Assembly (NCBI RefSeq): GCF_002939785.1
Contig: NZ_MDEC01000002.1
Coordinates: forward strand, 124,001-188,000
Direction: 5' to 3'
DNA: 64,000 nucleotides
Source of the DNA: Xanthomonas codiaei
GTDB taxonomy: Bacteria > Pseudomonadota > Gammaproteobacteria > Xanthomonadales > Xanthomonadaceae
In this document: positions 34,707 through 41,789 of the stretch, one piece after another
Position numbering within the stretch: position 1 is the stretch's first letter
Layout of the letters: every line of letters begins with the position of its first letter
Notes under the pieces: generated by a model
Database searches by the model: none
What the model saw: only the letters and a program-made list of their open reading frames with translations
What the model was told of the DNA's origin: nothing
Made by a program: the position numbers and the translations under genes

Positions 34707-37091
34707 TCAAAGCGCCCACCGCACCCCGATCAGATACTGCCGGGGCACCCCCGGTGCCAGAAAGCGGGCCGGTCCGGTTTCCACCGGCGATTGCTGCGGG
34801 CGGGCGAGTTCGCCGTCGGGGAACACATCTTCGGCCACGGCGGCATAGGTGGCGTACTGGCGATCGAACACATTGTCGATGCGTGCGAACAGCGACACGC
34901 GCGCAGTGATGGCCCAGCGCGCCTGCAGATCCACCAGCGCGTAGCCGGCGGTGCCGATGTCGATGCGCCCGGGCGCGGCCTCGCCGTCTTCGGCGTTGTC
35001 GACCTGGCCGTCTTCGTTGCCGCTGGCGACCCGCCCGGAGACCGCGCGCATGCCCACTCCCAGCGTCAGCGCATCGCGCTGCCACTCCACCCCGAGCTTG
35101 AGGTTGTGCCGCGGTAGCGCGGCGATCCGCAGGCCCGGCCGCAGGGCGATCACGCGTTCGCCGGACAACAGTTCGCCGCTGCTGCGATAGGTCGCATCCA
35201 GATAGCTGTAGCCGGCCGACCACTGCCAGTCGCCGCTGCGCAGGTGCAACGCGAGATCGGCGCCCTGGTAGCGGGTACGGCCGACATTATCGAAATAGCC
35301 CAGTTGAGTATCCGGTGCGCGCAGGAACAGGATGTCGTCGCGATTGTCGGCGCGGTACACCGACAGCGTGGCGTGGCTGTCGGCCGATGGCGTCCAGCGC
35401 GCGCCCAGCTCGTAGGTGCGCGAGACGATCTGCTCCAGGCGCGGGTCGGCCTGCAGGCCGGTGGGCAACCGGCATGGCTGGGTGGGATCGGCGCAGCCCA
35501 GCTCGATGGCCGTGGGCGCGCGCGTGTTCTGCGCCACCGAGCCGTACACGGTCAGGCCTGACTCCAGCCGATGGGTGAGACCCAGCGAGGGGTTGGCCTT
35601 GGCGTAGACGAAGCGCTCGCGCGGGCGGTCGCCATCGTCGGCGGTGGAGAGGATGTTGTCGACCACCACGCGGTTCCAGCGCACGGCGGCGGTGAGATGG
35701 GTGGCCGCGTCCAGCTCCCAGGTATCTGCGATGAACGCACCCAGCGTCTTGGTGCTGCCGCGCACGCCGGAAAAGAACGCACGCTCGGCATCGGGGTCTG
35801 CCTGCACCGAACGGTCCGGCTGCACCCAGCCATCACGGGCGAATTGCAGATACCGCACATGCCCGCGATCGAAGGTGACCCCGGCACTGAGCGCATGCGC
35901 GCCCCATTGCTTGCTCAGATTGATCGCAAGCCCCTGCGCATCCTGGCGCATCTGGGTGGTGTTGAGCGCACCGGTCGGCAGCGTGTCTGCATCGGCACGC
36001 GCCACATCGCACTCGGCGTCCAGGGCCGTACCATCGGCCGCGTAGCCGGAGGCGCATTCTTCGACGAACTCTTCGTAGTCTTCGCCGATATCGCCGTTGA
36101 CGGTGTCGCGCCGCCCCACCCGCGAGTACGCCAACGCATGCAGCGCAGTGTCGGCATCGAAGCGATGATCCAGTTGCGCGGTCAGCAGCGTGTTGCGATT
36201 GCGGGTGAGGTCGGGCGAGGTGTAAACCGCGCGGCGATCGGCGCGATACAGCCCGGGCTCTGGCCCTTCATCGGTGTAGCGCGTCTCCGGCAGCAGGCCA
36301 TTGCCGATCAGGCGGCTGCGCCCGTGCAACAGCGACAGGCTCCAGTCGGTGTCCTCGCCCTGTCGCCCGAGCTTGCCGAACAGCGTGCCCAGGCGCCCTT
36401 CGGAGGCATCGCGCCAACCGTTCTCGTCGAATCCGGTCACCGCCACATACCCATGCCAGCCATCGGCGCCGGCAACGCCATAACCGGCATCCAGCCGCTT
36501 GCGCGCACCACTGCCGATGCTCAGTTCGCCCTGCACTCCGGGCGCGGTCAGGCCGGAGGCGGTGGTCAGCACCACCGCACCGCCGAGCGTGTTCGGCCCG
36601 AACAAGGGGTTGGAACCAGGCATCAGGGTCACCGCCGTGATGGCCGCTTCGGGCAGCATGTCCCAGCTGACGATGTCGGCGAACGGTTCGTTGACGCGTA
36701 CGCCATCCAGGTACACCGAGACCCCTTGCGAGGCACCCGGCAAGGCCGAGGCGCGAAAGCCGTGGAAGGTGAGATCGTTCTGGAACGCGCTGCCCTGCAC
36801 GTCGTTGCCGTCCACGCCGACGAAGCGCCGTTGCAGCAGGTCGCCGAGATTGTTGCTGCGCCCGCGCGACAACTGCGCGTCGGTGGCCGACTGCACCATG
36901 TACGGCAACTGCGCCGCGTCGATGGTGGTGCCGGGGATCGGCGTGGCGGTGACCTCGATCCGGTCCAGCCAGGTCGCCTGCGGCGCGTCTGCCGCCGCGA
37001 CCTGCGCACTGCCGGCAAGCAACGCCAGCATACAGGCGCCCACCAGTGCGCGACGTCGAAGTAGCGTGGTCCTGCAGTTGCCGGCTGCCAT
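34707..37091 (-). CDS. TonB-dependent outer-membrane receptor
   Basis: A 794-residue receptor with a signal peptide (cleavage near QVAAAD). The plug domain (about 45-160) shows DRIEVTATPIPG, DLLQRRFVGVDGNDVQGSAF, VSVYLDGVRVNEPF and NPLFGPNTLGGAVVLTT. The beta barrel follows and ends with the typical aromatic strand (RQYLIGVRWAL), preceded by FARIDNVFDRQYATYAAVA. It is last in the PQQ-dehydrogenase operon, 11 bases after the alcohol dehydrogenase gene. Ligand unknown. In other bacteria, TonB receptors linked to lanthanide-type dehydrogenases carry metal-chelator complexes, so a metallophore or PQQ is plausible, but that is inference. Confidence 0.92.
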   Translation of the reverse strand: MAAGNCRTTLLRRRALVGACMLALLAGSAQVAAADAPQATWLDRIEVTATPIPGTTIDAAQLPYMVQSATDAQLSRGRSNNLGDLLQRRFVGVDGNDVQGSAFQNDLTFHGFRASALPGASQGVSVYLDGVRVNEPFADIVSWDMLPEAAITAVTLMPGSNPLFGPNTLGGAVVLTTASGLTAPGVQGELSIGSGARKRLDAGYGVAGADGWHGYVAVTGFDENGWRDASEGRLGTLFGKLGRQGEDTDWSLSLLHGRSRLIGNGLLPETRYTDEGPEPGLYRADRRAVYTSPDLTRNRNTLLTAQLDHRFDADTALHALAYSRVGRRDTVNGDIGEDYEEFVEECASGYAADGTALDAECDVARADADTLPTGALNTTQMRQDAQGLAINLSKQWGAHALSAGVTFDRGHVRYLQFARDGWVQPDRSVQADPDAERAFFSGVRGSTKTLGAFIADTWELDAATHLTAAVRWNRVVVDNILSTADDGDRPRERFVYAKANPSLGLTHRLESGLTVYGSVAQNTRAPTAIELGCADPTQPCRLPTGLQADPRLEQIVSRTYELGARWTPSADSHATLSVYRADNRDDILFLRAPDTQLGYFDNVGRTRYQGADLALHLRSGDWQWSAGYSYLDATYRSSGELLSGERVIALRPGLRIAALPRHNLKLGVEWQRDALTLGVGMRAVSGRVASGNEDGQVDNAEDGEAAPGRIDIGTAGYALVDLQARWAITARVSLFARIDNVFDRQYATYAAVAEDVFPDGELARPQQSPVETGPARFLAPGVPRQYLIGVRWAL

Positions 37092-37102
37092 AGCTGTCTC
37101 CC

Positions 37103-38209
37103 TCAATAAAGCACGATCGATTTGATGCCGCGCGCCGAACGCAGATCCGCCAGCGCCTGATTGATGTCGTCCAATGCGAGCGTGCGGGTGATCAGCGGTG
37201 CCAGCTGGAGATCGCCACGCAGATAACGCTCCACATAGCCGGGCAACTCGCTGCGCCCCTTCACCCCGCCGAACGCACTGCCGCGCCATACCCGCCCGGT
37301 GACCAGCTGGAATGGACGTGTGCTGATTTCCTGCGCATCGTCGGCCACGCCGAGAATGACGCTTTCGCCCCAGCCCTTGTGGCAGCACTCCAGCGCCGCG
37401 CGCATTGCGCCGACATCGCCCACGCATTCGAAGCTATGGTCGGCACCGCCATCGGTGAGGTCCACGATCACCTGCTGGATCGGCGCGCCGTAGTCGCGCG
37501 GATCCAGGCAATCGGTGGCGCCCAGCGCGCGTGCCAGCGCGAATTTTCCGGGGTCGATATCCACCGCGATGATGCGCCCGGCCTGTGCCAGTATGGCGCC
37601 CTGGATGACCGACAAGCCGATCCCGCCCAGACCGAACACCGCCACGCAATCGCCGGGCCGCACATGCGTGCTGTTGAGCACCGCACCCACCCCGGTGGTG
37701 ACCGTGCAGCCGAGCAGGCAGACCTGATCCAGCGGCGCATCCGGGTGGATGCGCGCCACCGCGATCTCCGGCAGCACGGTGTATTCGGAAAACGTGCTGG
37801 TGCCCATGTGGTGCAGGATCGGGCGCCCATGCAAGGAGAACCGGCTGCTGCCATCGGGCATCAGGCCGCGCTCCTGGCTGCTGCGGATCGCCTGGCACAG
37901 GTTGGTGCGCCCGGAGCGGCAGAACTTGCACACCCCGCACTCGGGCATGTAGAGCGGGATGACGTGATCGCCGGCACGCACGCTGGTGACGCCGATGCCG
38001 ACATCTTCGACGATACCGGCCCCCTCCTGCCCCAGGATCGCCGGGAAGCTGCTTGCCTGCCCGTGCGCCAACGCATGCGCGTCGCCATGGCAGATGCCGG
38101 TGGCGACCAGGCGCACCAGCACTTCACCGGGGCGCGGCGGCTGCAGATCCACTTCTTCGATGGTCAGCGGCTGATGCGCAGCCCAGGCCACCGCGGCACG
38201 TGTCTTCAT
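37103..38209 (-). CDS. zinc-type alcohol dehydrogenase, class III-like (formaldehyde/long-chain), with altered zinc site
   Basis: A 368-residue medium-chain dehydrogenase closest to class III (S-(hydroxymethyl)glutathione dehydrogenase) in length and pattern. The structural-zinc lobe is intact (CGVCKFCRSGRTNLC), as are the NAD-binding GLGGIGL and AVDIDPGKFALARALGATDC. The first catalytic-zinc Cys (GICHGD, Cys40) and the third (GCTVTTG) are present, but the His of the usual GHE motif is Gln61 (ILGQEGAG). This could weaken zinc binding or change chemistry. It follows GGGAGG at good spacing and lies in the PQQ operon, where it could oxidise aldehyde, for example formaldehyde-glutathione, made by the periplasmic enzyme. 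Confidence 0.88.
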   Translation of the reverse strand: MKTRAAVAWAAHQPLTIEEVDLQPPRPGEVLVRLVATGICHGDAHALAHGQASSFPAILGQEGAGIVEDVGIGVTSVRAGDHVIPLYMPECGVCKFCRSGRTNLCQAIRSSQERGLMPDGSSRFSLHGRPILHHMGTSTFSEYTVLPEIAVARIHPDAPLDQVCLLGCTVTTGVGAVLNSTHVRPGDCVAVFGLGGIGLSVIQGAILAQAGRIIAVDIDPGKFALARALGATDCLDPRDYGAPIQQVIVDLTDGGADHSFECVGDVGAMRAALECCHKGWGESVILGVADDAQEISTRPFQLVTGRVWRGSAFGGVKGRSELPGYVERYLRGDLQLAPLITRTLALDDINQALADLRSARGIKSIVLY

Positions 38210-38244
38210 CCCGCCTCCCCGGCGCGTATCGGCATGGCCGCCAC

Positions 38245-39324
38245 TCAGCGCGCGATGACCACGCCCCACGGCAGTTCGCCGACAGGGATCTGTTTGAGTT
38301 CGCGCAAGCTGGCGGTATCGATCACGCTCACCGTATTGGAACGCCCGTTGGCCACATACAGCTTGTCGCCGGCCGGTGTGAGCGCCGGGTTCCAGGGCCG
38401 CAGGCCGACCGCGATCTCGGCCACGCTGCGGCCCTGCCGGGTGTCGATCACGCTCACCGTGCCGGCGCCGCCGTTGGATGCGTACAACCGCGCGCCATCG
38501 CCCGACAGGGCGACCCCGGCGGTGCGCACGCCGGCCGGCAGGCTGGCGCGGCGCGTGCGGGTCTTCAGATCGATCACATCCACTACGTTGGCGGTTTCCT
38601 GCGCGATGTAGACGCTGTGTCCGTCCGGGGCGAACGCCATCCCGCGCGGGTGCCCGCTGGTGGCGACCACGCCACGCGACTGGTGCGTGGCCAGTTCGAT
38701 CATGTCCATGTCGTTGGAACCTTCGTTGCTGGTGAGCAGCCACTGCCCGTCCGGCGTGTACGCGCAGTGTTCCGGTGCCTGCCCGCGCGTGGCGATGACC
38801 TCCTGCACGCGGAACCGCGCCGCATCGATCAGCATCACCTGGTTCTGCCCTTCCACGCACACGGCGAACTGGGTGCCATCGGGCGAGCGGGCGATGCCTT
38901 CGGCGTTCTCGCCGATGTCCACCTGGCGCAGCACGGTGTCCTTGGCGGTATCCAGTTCGATCAACCGGTGATGCTGCGCATCGATCAGATACAGCAACCC
39001 CTGTGGCCCAGGCAGTACCTGCTGCAGGCGCTTGCCGAGCTGGCCCTGCGCGCTGAGCGTACGCACCACGGTGTCGCTGGCGGTGTCGATCACCGACACC
39101 GTGCCGCTACGCTGATTGGGCACATACGCAAACACCGGCGGCGTTGCAGGCGCCGGCGCGGCATCGGTGGCGCCTGCCGGTGCGGAGACCGTGGGCGCCG
39201 CCGTGGAGGCGGTCGCCGGCGCGTCGCGCTGGCAGCCGGCCAGCAGAAGCAGTGCGCCGAGTACCCCGCCAAGAGGCAGGCGCAGCCAGGCGCCGGAGGC
39301 CGCTCTCGATGCGCCTGGCCTCAT
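38245..39324 (-). CDS. beta-propeller lipoprotein of PQQ-dependent catabolism (YVTN family)
   Basis: A 359-residue lipoprotein (LLLLAGC, Cys31) with an Ala/Pro/Thr linker of about 35 residues. Seven or so YVTN-type blades follow, for example VPNQRSGTVSVIDTASDTVV, LYASNGGAGTVSVIDT and LYVANGRSNTVSVIDTASL. Similar propellers accompany quinoprotein alcohol dehydrogenases in many Proteobacteria, with no proven activity; a scaffold or cofactor-handling role is likely. The start overlaps the cytochrome c stop by four bases (ATGA). Confidence 0.88.
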   Translation of the reverse strand: MRPGASRAASGAWLRLPLGGVLGALLLLAGCQRDAPATASTAAPTVSAPAGATDAAPAPATPPVFAYVPNQRSGTVSVIDTASDTVVRTLSAQGQLGKRLQQVLPGPQGLLYLIDAQHHRLIELDTAKDTVLRQVDIGENAEGIARSPDGTQFAVCVEGQNQVMLIDAARFRVQEVIATRGQAPEHCAYTPDGQWLLTSNEGSNDMDMIELATHQSRGVVATSGHPRGMAFAPDGHSVYIAQETANVVDVIDLKTRTRRASLPAGVRTAGVALSGDGARLYASNGGAGTVSVIDTRQGRSVAEIAVGLRPWNPALTPAGDKLYVANGRSNTVSVIDTASLRELKQIPVGELPWGVVIAR

Positions 39325-39944
39325 TGCGCCTTGCCCGCGGTCTTGTTGATCGAATGGATGAAGGCCAGCAGTTTTTCGGTATCGCCGGGCTTGAGCACCG
39401 GTGCGAACGGCGGCATCTGCCCGACGACCTTTTCATGCCCGATGCGGGTCTTGCCGTGGGTGATCATCGCAGCGGTGCCTTCGCTGATCAGCGTGCGCAA
39501 GGTGTCGTCGTCGCCGCCGTACACCCACACATCGTTGGTCAGCGGCGGGCACATGCCACCGCCACCGGTGCCGCCATGGCAGGCGTTGCAGCCGGCCGAG
39601 AAATAGATCTTCTTGCCTTCGGCCACCAGCTCCGGGGTGACCTTGACCTCGGGCCCCTTCGGAATCGGCACCACGGTGGCCGGCGGGGCGGGCGGAGTGG
39701 CCGGATCGGGCGCAGGCCCGGCAGCGGGATTGGGCGTTGCCGGCGGTGCGGCAGCGGACGCGGGCGCTGTGGCGGCTGGTGCGGGCGCTGGTGCGCCGGC
39801 GGCAGCGGGCGTTGCCGCATCCGGCGCCGCGGCGGGCGGTGGCGCTTCTTCCTTGCCGCATGCCGCCAGCACGGCACTGAGCAGCGCGCCGCACAGCGCT
39901 GCGCGGACGGAACGATCGATACAACCCACGGTGGACTTGCGCAT
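39321..39944 (-). CDS. c-type cytochrome lipoprotein
   Basis: A 207-residue protein with lipobox SAVLAAC (Cys29), an Ala/Pro-rich linker to about residue 95 and one class I cytochrome c domain. The haem motif is CNACH (119-123), followed by a candidate axial Met in VVGQMPPFAPVL. Nearby KIYFSAGCN and PLTNDVWVYGGDD match cytochromes that take electrons from PQQ dehydrogenases. It should pass electrons from the dehydrogenase two genes upstream to the respiratory chain. The membrane anchor and long linker would let it swing within the periplasm. ATG at 39980 is a less likely start, adding 12 polar residues before the signal peptide. Confidence 0.92.
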   Translation of the reverse strand: MRKSTVGCIDRSVRAALCGALLSAVLAACGKEEAPPPAAAPDAATPAAAGAPAPAPAATAPASAAAPPATPNPAAGPAPDPATPPAPPATVVPIPKGPEVKVTPELVAEGKKIYFSAGCNACHGGTGGGGMCPPLTNDVWVYGGDDDTLRTLISEGTAAMITHGKTRIGHEKVVGQMPPFAPVLKPGDTEKLLAFIHSINKTAGKAQ

Positions 39945-40004
39945 GAACGAACCTTTCTGATCGGAGGGAACACCGCGCACCCGTGCACGCAGTGGATGAA
40001 ACAG

Positions 40005-41789
40005 TCAGCGTCTGGAGGGGCGCCCGGCATCGCTCAACAGCGCGGCCAGCGCGGTATCGCCACGGTCCTGCGCCAACGCTGCGGCAGTCTTGCCTTCGCG
40101 ATTGCGTGCAGCCGGGTCCGCGCCGGCGGCGAGCAGGCGTTTGGCAACCTGTTCGCGTCCGGCCGCCGCGGCCAGCATCAGGGCGGTGACACCGGCCTGG
40201 TTGGCGTGCCCTACATCGGCGCCGCGCGCGAGCAGCGCGTCGAGAATGGCCGGGTCGTCGCGTGCCACTGCAAACATCGCCGGCGTAAAGCCGGTGGCGT
40301 TGGCGCGCCGTACATTCGCGCCGGCGGCGAGCAGTGCCTGGACCACTTCGGCATCGGCGTAGGACACCGCCAGATCCAGCGCGCTCCAGCCATCACCGGA
40401 CACGGTGTCCACCGGCGCGCGCTTGCGCAGCAGGCGGCCGACACTGTCGGCATCGTTGGCCCAGGCCGCCTTCATCAACGCGGTCCAGCCGCTGGCATCG
40501 CGCGCATCCAGCCGTGCGCCGGCATCCAGCAGCAGGCCGACCAGATCCGGTTCCTGGTTGCGGATGGCCTGATGCAGTGGCGGCTCACCGAGCAGGTTGG
40601 GCGTGTTGGCATCGGCACCATGCCGCAGCAACCAGGCCGCACGTACCGCATCGCCGGCATCCAGCGCATGCGCCAGTTCCTGGTTGGGGTCGGCACCATC
40701 GGCAATGCGCAACTGCAACTGCGCCAGCTCCTGCGAGGAGGCGGCAGGACTGCGCGCAGTCGATGCGGCGGCCGGTGTGGCGTAAGGTCCATGCGACGGC
40801 AGATCGCCAGCCACGATGCAGTCGCTGCAACGGACCAGCGGCACGTGATAGTCATGCAGGATCTGCGCGATCCTTGCCGCGTTGTCCTGCAGCGCCTTGT
40901 TCAATGCATCGCGGAGCGGCGCGTTCTTGCGCGACACCGCCCACGCCATCGAGTACTCCAGCACCGCATCGTCGATGGTGTTCAACGGCACCATGCCCAG
41001 CCCGCCACGTGCGGCGTAGTAGCCGGCCACCGGCCCCCAGGATTCGGCCGCATCCAGCTGGTTGGCGGCCACCCGCTCCACCAGCTTGCCCGGGTGCTCT
41101 TCCGGCGCGCTGGCCGAGTCGTAGAACAGGTATTGCACCTCGCCGCTGATACCATGCTCGTACAGCGCCTGGCGCGCAGGCGAACTCTGGAACACGCCCA
41201 GCTTGATCGATTTGAGCGCCGCATCGTCCAGCGAGCGCGGCCTCAACTCCAGGCCCTTGCGCGTCACCAGCACATAGGTGGAACGGTACACCGGGCGCGT
41301 GGTCAGGCCTTGCTCGAAGTCGCTATTGAGATCCATCAGCAGATCGCAGCGGCCGGCATTGATGGTGCTGCGCGCCAGTCCGCGCTGGTAATAGGTGCGC
41401 CATTCGTATTCCAGCCGCCGGCCCATGGCATCGGCGACGACGTGCGCAATCTTGTTCTGGAAGCCTTCGCCGGCCTTGTTGGACAACGGCATGTTGCCCG
41501 GGTCTGCGCAGACGCGCAGCACTGTGGGATCGGGCGCAGGTGGCGGCGTGTTGGCCGGCGTCTGCGCAGCGGCTGGCGCTGCGGTGGATGCCATGGATGC
41601 AGGTGTCGCTGTGGACGCCGCACCGGAATCGGAAGCGCGAGCCGCCGGTGAGGACGGCTCGCGTGTGCAACCTGCGGCGACGAGTCCGAGGCTGCAAACC
41701 AGCAGCACGGTGTGCAGGTGCCGGTGGGTACCGCGCAGGCCGGCAGCGAGCTGCCGACCTGCGCGTCCAACGCCTTGCGTGGATGTCAT
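40005..41789 (-). CDS. quinoprotein-associated substrate-binding lipoprotein fused to ankyrin repeats (XoxJ/MoxJ-like)
   Basis: A 594-residue lipoprotein (LVAAGC, Cys41). Residues about 75-345 form a periplasmic substrate-binding domain (LRVCADPGNMPLSNKAGEGF, NKIAHVVADAMGRRLEYEWR, INAGRCDLLMDLNSDFEQGL) of the kind always found beside methanol/ethanol quinoprotein dehydrogenases (MoxJ/XoxJ). A CSDC motif follows. Residues about 395-594 carry five or six ankyrin repeats (GEPPLHQAIRNQEPDLVGLL, GWTALMKAAWANDADSVGRL, GVTALMLAAAAGREQVAKRL). An ankyrin tail on such a protein is unusual and suggests docking to another protein. MoxJ/XoxJ proteins are thought to help mature the dehydrogenase. It overlaps the dehydrogenase gene by four bases (ATGA). 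Confidence 0.88.
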   Translation of the reverse strand: MTSTQGVGRAGRQLAAGLRGTHRHLHTVLLVCSLGLVAAGCTREPSSPAARASDSGAASTATPASMASTAAPAAAQTPANTPPPAPDPTVLRVCADPGNMPLSNKAGEGFQNKIAHVVADAMGRRLEYEWRTYYQRGLARSTINAGRCDLLMDLNSDFEQGLTTRPVYRSTYVLVTRKGLELRPRSLDDAALKSIKLGVFQSSPARQALYEHGISGEVQYLFYDSASAPEEHPGKLVERVAANQLDAAESWGPVAGYYAARGGLGMVPLNTIDDAVLEYSMAWAVSRKNAPLRDALNKALQDNAARIAQILHDYHVPLVRCSDCIVAGDLPSHGPYATPAAASTARSPAASSQELAQLQLRIADGADPNQELAHALDAGDAVRAAWLLRHGADANTPNLLGEPPLHQAIRNQEPDLVGLLLDAGARLDARDASGWTALMKAAWANDADSVGRLLRKRAPVDTVSGDGWSALDLAVSYADAEVVQALLAAGANVRRANATGFTPAMFAVARDDPAILDALLARGADVGHANQAGVTALMLAAAAGREQVAKRLLAAGADPAARNREGKTAAALAQDRGDTALAALLSDAGRPSRR

